A stretch of DNA of 31,555 bases from Eubacterium sp. CAG:252 (GTDB lineage Bacteria > Bacillota > Clostridia > Lachnospirales > Lachnospiraceae). Below, one piece after another: positions 1 through 7,121 of this stretch (its first letter is position 1; every line of letters starts with the position of its first letter). The position numbers and the translations under genes are program-made. The stretch lies in the NCBI GenBank assembly GCA_000436535.1, contig FR886323.1, forward strand, positions 1-31,555. The letters run 5' to 3'. The notes beneath the pieces were generated by a model. That model ran no database searches. It was not told the origin of the DNA and worked only from the letters and a program-made list of their open reading frames with translations.

Positions 1-19
1 GAAACGACTTTTTATACTT

Positions 20-46
20 TTGACACTTACATCATATTGATAATAT
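20..46 (+). promoter_or_regulatory. possible sigma-A promoter for the ribbon-helix-helix gene
   Basis: A perfect TTGACA lies at 20-25 and TAATAT at 41-46, upstream of the ATG at 82. The spacer is only 15 nt, shorter than the 17 nt preferred by housekeeping sigma factors, so this is a weak call. A second weaker combination (TTGATA at 38-43) also exists in this AT-rich stretch. Confidence 0.3.
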
Positions 47-81
47 TTGCATAAAAATAAATAATATAAGTGGGTGATATT

Positions 82-252
82 ATGGAGTTCGAAATCAAAA
101 AAACGGAATATGTAAACAGAACTTATCGTATTCCCAAAGAATTAGCTGACAGATTATCACTGATTGCACAGCAGGAGGATATATCTGTAAATGAACTTGT
201 TGTACAGTCATGTGAATTTGCACTTGATAATCTTAAAAAAAAGGAGAACTAG
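82..252 (+). CDS. small ribbon-helix-helix (Arc/CopG-like) protein
   Basis: A 56-residue protein starting at the ATG at 82. This ATG is preferred over the in-frame GTG at 70 because the purine-rich GTGGGTG at 69-75 overlaps that GTG and is correctly spaced from the ATG. After a charged N-terminus, a short beta strand (VNRTYRIP, about residues 10-17) is followed by helices at about 18-30 and 33-50, with SVNELV at the turn. This is the layout of ribbon-helix-helix DNA-binding proteins, which dimerise through the strand and often act as antitoxins or small autoregulators. No toxin-like partner lies downstream, where a terminator overlaps the stop codon. Any partner upstream is outside the window. 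The fold call is by pattern only; the target is unknown. Confidence 0.7.
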   Translation: MEFEIKKTEYVNRTYRIPKELADRLSLIAQQEDISVNELVVQSCEFALDNLKKKEN

Positions 253-278
253 TAGCTTAACGCTACAGTTCTCCTTTT
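239..278. terminator. bidirectional intrinsic terminator between converging genes
   Basis: AAAAGGAGAACT-AG-TAGC (239-256) pairs with GCTAC-AGTTCTCCTTTT (262-278) around a 5-nt loop, giving a stem of about 17 bp with one bulged base. It is followed by T4 on the plus strand and by T8 on the minus strand, so it can end both the small plus-strand gene and the minus-strand LRR gene. The left arm contains the last codons and stop of the plus-strand gene. Confidence 0.9.
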
Positions 279-310
279 ACTAATGTGTATATGTTATTAT
301 AGGGTTGTTA

Positions 311-898
311 TCAGCCTACTATCCATGCACCCCATTCGTCATATTCAAGCGTTCCATCATATGTGATATGATTGACACTCTCAAATGCACCCTCCTGCAC
401 TTCTGCAATCTCTTCCGGTACCCATACGTCCATAAGACTTACACATCCTGCAAATGCTCTTGCACCTATATGCCTGATACCTGAAGTCATCTTAACATCA
501 ACAAGATTATAACAATCTTCAAAAGCGCACTCAGATATATAAGATATGCTATATGGAATAGTTATACTCTTTAAACCACTTCTTCCATAAAATGCATATA
601 CACCTATTCCCGTTATCCCTGCCGGAATAACAGTTCTCTGACAGCCTATGATTAGTTCATTAGTCTGGCTGTCTATCACAGCATTACAATTATCCCTGCT
701 ATCATAATATGGATTATCCTCATCTACAACTATAGTCGTAAGATTATCAAGAACTGCTAACATATCAGGCTCAATCTTCTTTACATCCTTTGATATGTAC
801 AATTCCCTGACATTGTGAATATCTTCACCATACTGTCTTATCCAATCCTTATTGATAGTTCCATTAATAACCATAACCTCTGCATTTGTTGCTCTCAT
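311..898 (-). CDS. leucine-rich-repeat protein (BspA/LRR_5 type), no signal peptide
   Basis: A 195-residue protein. I take the ATG at 898 because AGGAG (908-912) lies 8 nt upstream; the earlier in-frame GTG at 907 would touch the Shine-Dalgarno. The first half has a plain beta-alpha pattern. From about residue 85 onward there are repeats of about 23 residues of the form IPAGITGIGVYAFYG...L, ISECAFEDCYNLVDVKM, IGARAFAGCVSLMDVWVP and VQEGAFESV, the hallmark AF.GC..L...I.P of BspA-type repeats. Most members of this family are large exported surface proteins. This one has no signal peptide, anchor or sorting motif, so it is probably cytosolic and may be a small binding protein. It converges on the small plus-strand gene, sharing a terminator. 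Partner unknown. Confidence 0.8.
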   Translation of the reverse strand: MRATNAEVMVINGTINKDWIRQYGEDIHNVRELYISKDVKKIEPDMLAVLDNLTTIVVDEDNPYYDSRDNCNAVIDSQTNELIIGCQRTVIPAGITGIGVYAFYGRSGLKSITIPYSISYISECAFEDCYNLVDVKMTSGIRHIGARAFAGCVSLMDVWVPEEIAEVQEGAFESVNHITYDGTLEYDEWGAWIVG

Positions 899-910
899 AG
901 CCTTCACTCC

Positions 911-1130
911 TGATTAAATGTCTGCGTCAATTAATCATCCGGCTATTCTGCCTGTTACAGACAACTACTCCAGATGATTAAATAGTTACACGCTAATCGG
1001 CTATATTAGCAATCTCTGGTTGATAGTTTCTTAATATATTATGATGTCCTGTTATGCGATATTGAGGGATGCCATAACCATACTAAGTATAATTATGACA
1101 ATTACCTGCTTAACCTCAATATCATATTAA
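911..1130. other. gene-free stretch with several inverted repeats
   Basis: This stretch upstream of the LRR gene and downstream of purL has no convincing ORF. It holds TTAATCATC (931-939) paired with GATGATTAA (973-981), GCTAAT (992-997) with ATTAGC (1005-1010), and GATATTGAGG (1058-1067) with CCTCAATATC (1114-1123). It could be the LRR gene's leader, a decayed small repeat element, or chance structure in AT-rich DNA. I see no transposase remnant and no clear promoter. Confidence 0.4.
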
Positions 1131-1156
1131 TCATACGATTTAATATTATGATATGA

Positions 1157-1216
1157 GGGTCACTAAGGTATACATCGAATTGCATGCAAGCATGCATCGA
1201 TGATACCTTTTGACCC
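1157..1216. terminator. long imperfect hairpin downstream of purL, likely its terminator or an intergenic repeat
   Basis: GGGTCA (1157-1162) pairs with TGACCC (1211-1216). Inside, AAGGTAT pairs with ATACCTT, CATCGA with TCGATG, and the tip is the palindromic pair GCATGC-AA-GCATGC. The stem spans 60 bp with small bulges. The flanks are weakly complementary further out (TATGAT on the left, ATCATA on the right). There is no long T run on either side, so it is not a textbook intrinsic terminator, although its place 40 bp after the purL stop fits transcript end formation. Its length and symmetry also resemble dispersed intergenic palindromes. This window contains only one copy. Confidence 0.55.
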
Positions 1217-1255
1217 TTTAATCATATTATAACGTGACATTATAAACTTTATTTA

Positions 1256-4200
1256 TTACTTAAAGTACTTAACACCTGACTCAAATATCTTAATATCCTG
1301 TTCGCCATAGATGTTGATAGCTACTGAATCACCACGTCTTTCAGAATGTGCCATCTTACCTAAGCATCTTCCGTCCGGACTTGTGATACCTTCAACAGCC
1401 ATATATGAGCCATTGACATTCCATTCTTCATCCATAGAAATGTTGCCTTCTGGGTCACAGTACTGTGTAGCCACCTGACCGTTTGCAAAGAGCTTATCAA
1501 GCCATTCCTTAGGTGCTACGAAACGTCCTTCACCGTGTGAAGCTGGGTTGCAGTATACCTTTCCAAGTTCTGCACCTGCAAGCCATGGGCTCTTATTAGT
1601 AACAACCTTTGTATATACCATCTTAGATATATGACGGTTGATTGTATTAAATGTTAATGTAGGAGAATTAACATCCTGTCCTGTTATCTTACCGTTAGGT
1701 ACTAAGCCAAGCTTGATAAGAGCCTGGAAACCATTACAGATACCAAGTGCAAGACCATCTCTTTCATTGAGGAGCTTCTCAACTGCCTCCTTCATCTTAG
1801 CATTACGGAATGCTGTTGCGAAGAACTTGGCAGAACCATCTGGTTCATCACCTGCTGAGAATCCGCCTGGGAACATAATAATCTGTGACTGGTTAATAGC
1901 CTTTTCAAACTCATCAACAGACTCTCTTATGCTTTCTGCATCAAGGTTCTTGAATACCTTGATAATAGTATCAGCGCCGGCTCTCTCAAATGCCTTTGCA
2001 CTGTCATACTCACAGTTAGTACCCGGAAATACTGGTATAAATACAGTTGGCTTTGCAACCTTATTCCTGCATACATATACATTGCCTGCTGAATATACAG
2101 GTGTTTCAATCTTGTCTGTTTCCTTAGTTACCTTTGTTGGGAATACATCTTCAAGAGTATCCTTCCATACACTTAAAGCTTCCTCAATATTGATTGAAAC
2201 ATCTTCATATGTAAACTTAGCTTCTTCGGTTACTGTACCAACCTTAGTATAAGCTGCCTTAATCTCTGAAAGCTTAGAGCTGTCTACTTCTGCTACTATG
2301 CAGCCATATGCTGGTGCAAATAATTCTTCCTTTGATACTGAAGACTCAACAGCCACACCAAGCTTATTACCAAATGCCATCTTGCTTATTGCTGGAACTA
2401 AACCATTAGCATCAAGCACATATGCAGATACGATTGCCTTACTCCTGATAGCTTCGTGGATAGCTGAGTATAATTCCTTAATCTGTGAGAATACAGGAAT
2501 GTCATACTTATCCTTTTCAATGTCAAATCTTACAAGGACATTGCCAGCCTTCTTTAATTCAGGTGTGATAATATCCTGTTCCTTAGCTACATCTATTGCA
2601 AATGAGCATAATGTAGGTGGTACATCTATATGTTCAAATGTTCCTGACATAGAGTCCTTACCACCGATAGATGGAAGTCCAAAGCCAAGCTGTGCCTCGT
2701 AAGCACCAAGAAGTGCTGCAAAAGGCTGGCTCCATCTTGATGGGTCCTCTGTCATTCTTCTAAAGTATTCCTGATATGTAAATCTAATCCTGCTGTAGTC
2801 ACCACCAGCAGCAACAATCTTTGCAACTGAGTCTGTAACTGCATACATAGCTCCGTGGTATGGACTCCACTTAGAAAGATATGGGTCAAAACCATAAGCC
2901 ATCATAGTTACTGTATCGCACTTGCCCTTAAGCACTGGAAGCTTTGCAACCATAGCCTGAGTTTCTGTGAGCTGGTACTTACCGCCATAAGGCATAAGCA
3001 CTGAACCTGCACCGATAGAACCATCAAATCTTTCAACAAGTCCCTTCTGTGAGCACTCATTAAGGTCTGCAAGTGTCTTAAGCCACTTACCCTTAACATC
3101 TTCAACTTCCTTTGCCTTAAGATAATTCTCATTCTCATCTGGAATATCCACAAGTACAGATGTCTCCTGATGTGCGCCGTTAGTATCAAGAAATGCTCTT
3201 GAAATATTAACGATATCCTTACCTCTCCAGTTAAGTACAAGTCTAGGCTCCTCTGTAACAACAGCAACCTCAACAGCTTCAAGGTTCTCCTCTGCTGCAT
3301 ATGCAAGGAATTCCTTAACATCTGCTGGGTCAACTACAACTGCCATTCTTTCCTGTGACTCTGATATAGCAAGCTCTGTTCCGTCAAGACCTTCATACTT
3401 CTTAGGAACCTTGTCAAGGTCAACTGTAAGACCTGCTGCAAGCTCACCGATGGCTACTGAAACACCACCTGCACCAAAGTCGTTACATTTCTTAATAAGC
3501 TTAGTTACCTCTGGTCTTCTGAAAAGTCGCTGCATCTTACGCTCTGTAGGTGCATTACCTTTCTGAACTTCAGCTCCACAAGTCTCTATCGACTCTTCTG
3601 TGTGAACCTTAGATGAACCTGTAGCACCGCCACATCCATCACGTCCTGTTCTACCGCCAAGAAGAATAATAATATCTCCCGGGTCAGAATTCTCTCTCTT
3701 AACAGCACTTCTTGGTGCTGCCGCTATAACTGCACCTATCTCCATACGCTTTGCAACGTAATCTGGGTGATATATTTCCTTAACATAGCCTGTAGCAAGA
3801 CCTATCTGGTTACCATATGAGCTGTAACCGTGTGCTGCCTCTGTAACTATCTTTCTCTGAGGAAGCTTTCCGTGAAGTGTATCTGCTACTGGAACTGTAG
3901 GGTCTGCTGCACCTGTGATACGCATAGCCTGATATACATATGTACGTCCTGAAAGTGGGTCTCTTATAGCTCCACCAAGACATGTAGCAGCGCCACCGAA
4001 AGGCTCTATCTCTGTTGGGTGGTTGTGTGTTTCATTCTTGAAGTTAACAAGCCACTCCTCTGTCTTTCCATCAATCTCAACTGGGACAACTATCGAGCAG
4101 GCATTAATCTCATCCGACTCCTCCTGGTCAGCAAGCTTTCCCTCTGCCTTTAACTTCTTCATACCCATAAGGGCTAAGTCCATAAGGCATACGAACTTAT

Positions 4201-5008
4201 CTTTTCTGTCTTTATATATAACAGCCCTGTCAGAAAGATACTTATTGTAAGTTTCCTCCATAGGAGCTCTGTAATAACCATCCTTAAAAGTAACATCTTT
4301 TAATTCTGTTGCAAATGTTGTGTGACGGCAGTGGTCAGACCAGTATGTATCAAGTACTCTGATTTCTGTCATCGATGGATTTCTCTTTTCTTCATTCTTA
4401 AAGTAATCCTGAATGAACTTAAAATCCTTAAATGTCATGGCAAGTCCAAGTGAGTCGTATAAAGCCTTAAGCTTATCCTCCTCCATATCCTTGAACCCGT
4501 CAAATATAATAACATCCGCTGGCGTATCGAACTTAGTAACAAGAGTCTCTGGGATATTCTCATCAGCCACTCTTGAGTCAACCGGATTAATACAATGGTT
4601 CTTAATCTTATCCTTATCATCATCAGTAAGCTTACCTAAGATAATATAAGTAGTTGCTGTCTTAATTACTGGAGTTTCATTCTCGTTGAGAAACTTAACA
4701 CACTGTTCTGCTGAATCAGCTCTCTGGTCAAACTGTCCGGGAAGATATTCAACAGAGAATACATAGTCATCCTCAGATGCTGTAAATTCATTTTCATAAA
4801 CATCATCTACAGGTGGTTCTGAGAAAACTGTAGTAAGTGCCTTCTTGTATGTATCATCTGAAAGATTTTCGATGTCATATCTTATAAGCACCCTTACATC
4901 TGTGATATCCTTTATTCCAAGATATCCTGTGATTTCATCGTGAAGTTCCTTGGCATTAACTGCGAAAGGCTTCTTCTTTTCAACAAAAACTCTTCTTACG
5001 CCACTCAT
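1256..5008 (-). CDS. purL: phosphoribosylformylglycinamidine synthase, single-chain form
   Basis: Catalyses the fourth step of de novo purine synthesis: ATP- and glutamine-dependent conversion of FGAR to FGAM in the cytosol. At 1250 residues it is the one-chain type that fuses the synthetase and glutaminase parts, unlike the three-subunit PurS/PurQ/PurL of Bacillus. Visible landmarks are the linker motif LDTYWSDHCRHTTF near residue 220, NETHNHPTEIEPFGGAAT in the first AIRS-like half, GGTGG-like GGRTGRDG loops, and a C-terminal class I glutaminase. The glutaminase has nucleophile C1091 in LGICNGFQ and His/Glu at H1221 and E1223 in MAHSER, so all catalytic residues are intact. It has its own promoter and a 145-nt leader; no other pur gene is in the window. 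The start has AAAGGA upstream at a slightly long spacing. Confidence 0.97.
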   Translation of the reverse strand: MSGVRRVFVEKKKPFAVNAKELHDEITGYLGIKDITDVRVLIRYDIENLSDDTYKKALTTVFSEPPVDDVYENEFTASEDDYVFSVEYLPGQFDQRADSAEQCVKFLNENETPVIKTATTYIILGKLTDDDKDKIKNHCINPVDSRVADENIPETLVTKFDTPADVIIFDGFKDMEEDKLKALYDSLGLAMTFKDFKFIQDYFKNEEKRNPSMTEIRVLDTYWSDHCRHTTFATELKDVTFKDGYYRAPMEETYNKYLSDRAVIYKDRKDKFVCLMDLALMGMKKLKAEGKLADQEESDEINACSIVVPVEIDGKTEEWLVNFKNETHNHPTEIEPFGGAATCLGGAIRDPLSGRTYVYQAMRITGAADPTVPVADTLHGKLPQRKIVTEAAHGYSSYGNQIGLATGYVKEIYHPDYVAKRMEIGAVIAAAPRSAVKRENSDPGDIIILLGGRTGRDGCGGATGSSKVHTEESIETCGAEVQKGNAPTERKMQRLFRRPEVTKLIKKCNDFGAGGVSVAIGELAAGLTVDLDKVPKKYEGLDGTELAISESQERMAVVVDPADVKEFLAYAAEENLEAVEVAVVTEEPRLVLNWRGKDIVNISRAFLDTNGAHQETSVLVDIPDENENYLKAKEVEDVKGKWLKTLADLNECSQKGLVERFDGSIGAGSVLMPYGGKYQLTETQAMVAKLPVLKGKCDTVTMMAYGFDPYLSKWSPYHGAMYAVTDSVAKIVAAGGDYSRIRFTYQEYFRRMTEDPSRWSQPFAALLGAYEAQLGFGLPSIGGKDSMSGTFEHIDVPPTLCSFAIDVAKEQDIITPELKKAGNVLVRFDIEKDKYDIPVFSQIKELYSAIHEAIRSKAIVSAYVLDANGLVPAISKMAFGNKLGVAVESSVSKEELFAPAYGCIVAEVDSSKLSEIKAAYTKVGTVTEEAKFTYEDVSINIEEALSVWKDTLEDVFPTKVTKETDKIETPVYSAGNVYVCRNKVAKPTVFIPVFPGTNCEYDSAKAFERAGADTIIKVFKNLDAESIRESVDEFEKAINQSQIIMFPGGFSAGDEPDGSAKFFATAFRNAKMKEAVEKLLNERDGLALGICNGFQALIKLGLVPNGKITGQDVNSPTLTFNTINRHISKMVYTKVVTNKSPWLAGAELGKVYCNPASHGEGRFVAPKEWLDKLFANGQVATQYCDPEGNISMDEEWNVNGSYMAVEGITSPDGRCLGKMAHSERRGDSVAINIYGEQDIKIFESGVKYFK

Positions 5009-5079
5009 CTTAATTAATTCCTTTCTTAATCAACTGTAACCGTACAGATACATTTATTCTTTCTTAATGCAATTACTGC

Positions 5080-5159
5080 TACCGCTAAGTGATGTCAGAA
5101 TAGTCTGAAATATCACATAACAGAATACCATAATCGCAATTATTGAAAGAATGTTTATT
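5080..5159 (-). promoter_or_regulatory. structured purL leader
   Basis: The leader between the predicted purL start site and the ATG contains a hairpin at 5089-5116: GTGAT-g-TCAGA pairs with TCTGA-aat-ATCAC around a 4-nt loop. Next to it, TACCGCTAA (5080-5088) is the exact reverse complement of TTAGCGGTA (5171-5179), which lies between the -35 and -10 of the promoter. I looked for the conserved core of the purine riboswitch and did not find it. Whether the repeats bind a regulator is inference. Confidence 0.4.
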
Positions 5160-5188
5160 ATTGTACCACATTAGCGGTAAATAAACAA
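5160..5188 (-). promoter_or_regulatory. sigma-A promoter for purL
   Basis: Read on the minus strand: TTGTTT (5183-5188), a 17-nt spacer, then TACAAT (5160-5165) preceded by TGG, giving an extended -10. Start of transcription would be near 5153, about 145 nt before the purL ATG. The -35 lies just past the stop codon of the upstream gene, so purL can be expressed independently of the preceding operon. Confidence 0.75.
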
Positions 5189-5195
5189 GATTGAT

Positions 5196-6131
5196 TTACT
5201 CGTGCATACGTCTGATAATCTTGTATACAACCTCATTACTCATAACCATAGGCGCAGTATGTGCAAAGAACACTATTCCGTCTGTCGGAGATATTATCTC
5301 GCTCTTTACAAAACCTTCACACGGGTCTATGACCTGTCCGATAACCTCGTTGTGGACTACCGGATCACCCGGCTCCTTTAACCTTTTATAGAAGCCTGCA
5401 TCATAAGTCTTGACTGCTGATAAGTCGTATTCATTGATAACGCTGGCTATATAACCACTGTGATTATTGTACTTTACGATACCCATTCTTGTAAGAAATC
5501 TTAACACTGAAGACACAGCCTGTCTTGCCGACTTGTCATCGACCATATCTGTGCTGTTAGTGTATATTGAAAATGCATTCGTTCCATTCATCTGCCAGTT
5601 ATAGTTAAGTGTAGCTGTGTCCATAGGCTTTGGCTTTCTTATAACTACATACTGTAATCCGAAAAGATTAGCAAGACTGGCACTCTGATAGCCCGTTTCC
5701 ATCATACGCACATGAGGAATAAAGTCACCCGGCATATAAAAGCTTGCAAACTGTATACCATAATTGTAACCCCTGCAGCTTTCAAATATAGCTGCCGCTA
5801 TCTGCTTGGTTGTATCTCCTGCCATATCTCCCGGAAACATTCTGTTAATATCAAGATTATCTATCGGCCAGAACCTCTTTTCCACATTCATTGAAAACCT
5901 GTTAGCTGACGGTATTACAAGAATTTCGTGATTGTGTGATATAGCGCCGTGTGCCTCAAGTTCTTTAAGCACCTTTATAAGCTGTGAGCATATATATAGC
6001 TGCTGCATTTCATTGCCGCGCATAGCACCGACTATACACGCCGACTTCTCACCATTTCCAAATCTGTAGCCTTCTATCTCGAAGTTTTCCCTGTATATGC
6101 CTTTTAAACTGTATAATACTTCTTTTCTCAT
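5196..6131 (-). CDS. AstE/AspA-like deacylase paralogue, probably inactive
   Basis: A 311-residue relative of the gene just upstream, alignable end to end: shared NRMFPGD region, an IPSAN versus IYPDIN stretch, and a C-terminal beta barrel ending SPTDGIVFF. The family (succinylglutamate desuccinylase/aspartoacylase, M14-like) binds zinc through HxxE and a later His and uses a catalytic Glu. Here the first motif THGDE reads MRGNE (R38 for His, E41 kept), the second DIH reads QFA (A129 for His), and the catalytic Glu position is a Tyr (Y190) by my alignment. It should therefore not hydrolyse an amide as its neighbour does. It may bind the same ligand or form a heteromer with it. The start codon overlaps the upstream stop as TAATG, so the two are translationally coupled. 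The substrate is unknown. Confidence 0.8.
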   Translation of the reverse strand: MRKEVLYSLKGIYRENFEIEGYRFGNGEKSACIVGAMRGNEMQQLYICSQLIKVLKELEAHGAISHNHEILVIPSANRFSMNVEKRFWPIDNLDINRMFPGDMAGDTTKQIAAAIFESCRGYNYGIQFASFYMPGDFIPHVRMMETGYQSASLANLFGLQYVVIRKPKPMDTATLNYNWQMNGTNAFSIYTNSTDMVDDKSARQAVSSVLRFLTRMGIVKYNNHSGYIASVINEYDLSAVKTYDAGFYKRLKEPGDPVVHNEVIGQVIDPCEGFVKSEIISPTDGIVFFAHTAPMVMSNEVVYKIIRRMHE

Positions 6132-7069
6132 TACTTTCTGCCTCCATGCACTCTGGCAAGGAGTGCTCCCTTGTATACAACTGGATTTTCCCTGAGTGTG
6201 AATACAATTCCATCCATAGGCGACTCTATATGCTGTAGAATTCTTCCTTCTATCGGCTCTATTATATCTCCTATATTATCTCCCATATGTATAATACCAC
6301 AGGAATTAATAGCCGGAACAAATATACCGCTTTCCTTTGCAGTGAGGAAGTTGACCTCGCCCTCTGTAGATATAATCGGCTCTCTTACCTTTACCGGTTC
6401 ATCCTCCCATATTCCAAGCTGTATCATAAGATTAAATATTCCATCAAGAAGCTGAAGACTGTATTCTTTATTAATTCTGTTTCCAACGCCCATCTCTGCG
6501 ACAAGTGTTGGCACTCCCAGGTGATTAAGACTATATGCAAGTGTCGCATCTAACACTGTTATAGATGAAAATATCCATACAAAATCAGCATTAAGCATCT
6601 TTGCATATGGAAGAAGCTTATCAACATCATCATCATTCAGCCTTACCTGTGGCATCTCTCTTACGAAAATGTTGCTTGAATGTATATCAAGACAGAAATC
6701 ACTGCCTATAATGTCGCTTACTATGCCGGCAGCAACACTCTCTGCCACAGCACCATTATTATCTCCCGGGAATACCCTGTTCATATCAAGCTCAAACATT
6801 GGAATTCCCCTTGAACCTATATCTATTCCAAGGGGATTAATATCTGGATATATATCAATTATTCCTTTAAGCTTGTGAGGAGTCTTATTAATTCTTCTTA
6901 TAATCTCATAGCATATATACTGCCCGTCAAGCTCGTCACCATGAGTTCCTGTAACTATAGATATTCTCGGTACACTGCCGCCTGTATAATCCTGTGGTGT
7001 AAGCCTGTTCTTTCTTACAACCATGCGCTCATGTACCGGAAGGTCTATTGATGCTACCTCTTTAATCAT
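6131..7069 (-). CDS. succinylglutamate desuccinylase/aspartoacylase family zinc hydrolase
   Basis: A 312-residue M14-like deacylase with an intact active site: zinc ligands H43 and E46 in GTHGDE, third ligand H130 in LDIHSSN, substrate-binding region DMNRVFPGD (residues 95-103), and catalytic glutamate E192 in LVAEMG. The C-terminal 80 residues form a lipoyl/barrel-like segment with SPMDGIVFT. Characterised members remove succinyl or acetyl groups from amino acids such as N-succinylglutamate or N-acetylaspartate, but this clostridial branch has no known substrate, and no arginine succinyltransferase genes are nearby. It is followed with a 1-nt overlap by a paralogue that has lost these residues. 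It sits downstream of the FapA-like gene with a 50-nt gap and no visible terminator. Confidence 0.85.
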   Translation of the reverse strand: MIKEVASIDLPVHERMVVRKNRLTPQDYTGGSVPRISIVTGTHGDELDGQYICYEIIRRINKTPHKLKGIIDIYPDINPLGIDIGSRGIPMFELDMNRVFPGDNNGAVAESVAAGIVSDIIGSDFCLDIHSSNIFVREMPQVRLNDDDVDKLLPYAKMLNADFVWIFSSITVLDATLAYSLNHLGVPTLVAEMGVGNRINKEYSLQLLDGIFNLMIQLGIWEDEPVKVREPIISTEGEVNFLTAKESGIFVPAINSCGIIHMGDNIGDIIEPIEGRILQHIESPMDGIVFTLRENPVVYKGALLARVHGGRK

Positions 7070-7121
7070 ATATTACCTCTTAAACTTATCTTTATTGTGT
7101 CATTCTGCTGGCGCACTATCT

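Noticed and set aside
1638..2252. 204-codon plus-strand frame opposite purL
   Set aside because: It is antisense to the conserved C-terminal part of PurL, with no ribosome binding site or recognisable motif.
5009..5195. Purine riboswitch in the purL leader
   Set aside because: The leader has a hairpin, but I cannot find the conserved three-way-junction core expected for a purine aptamer.
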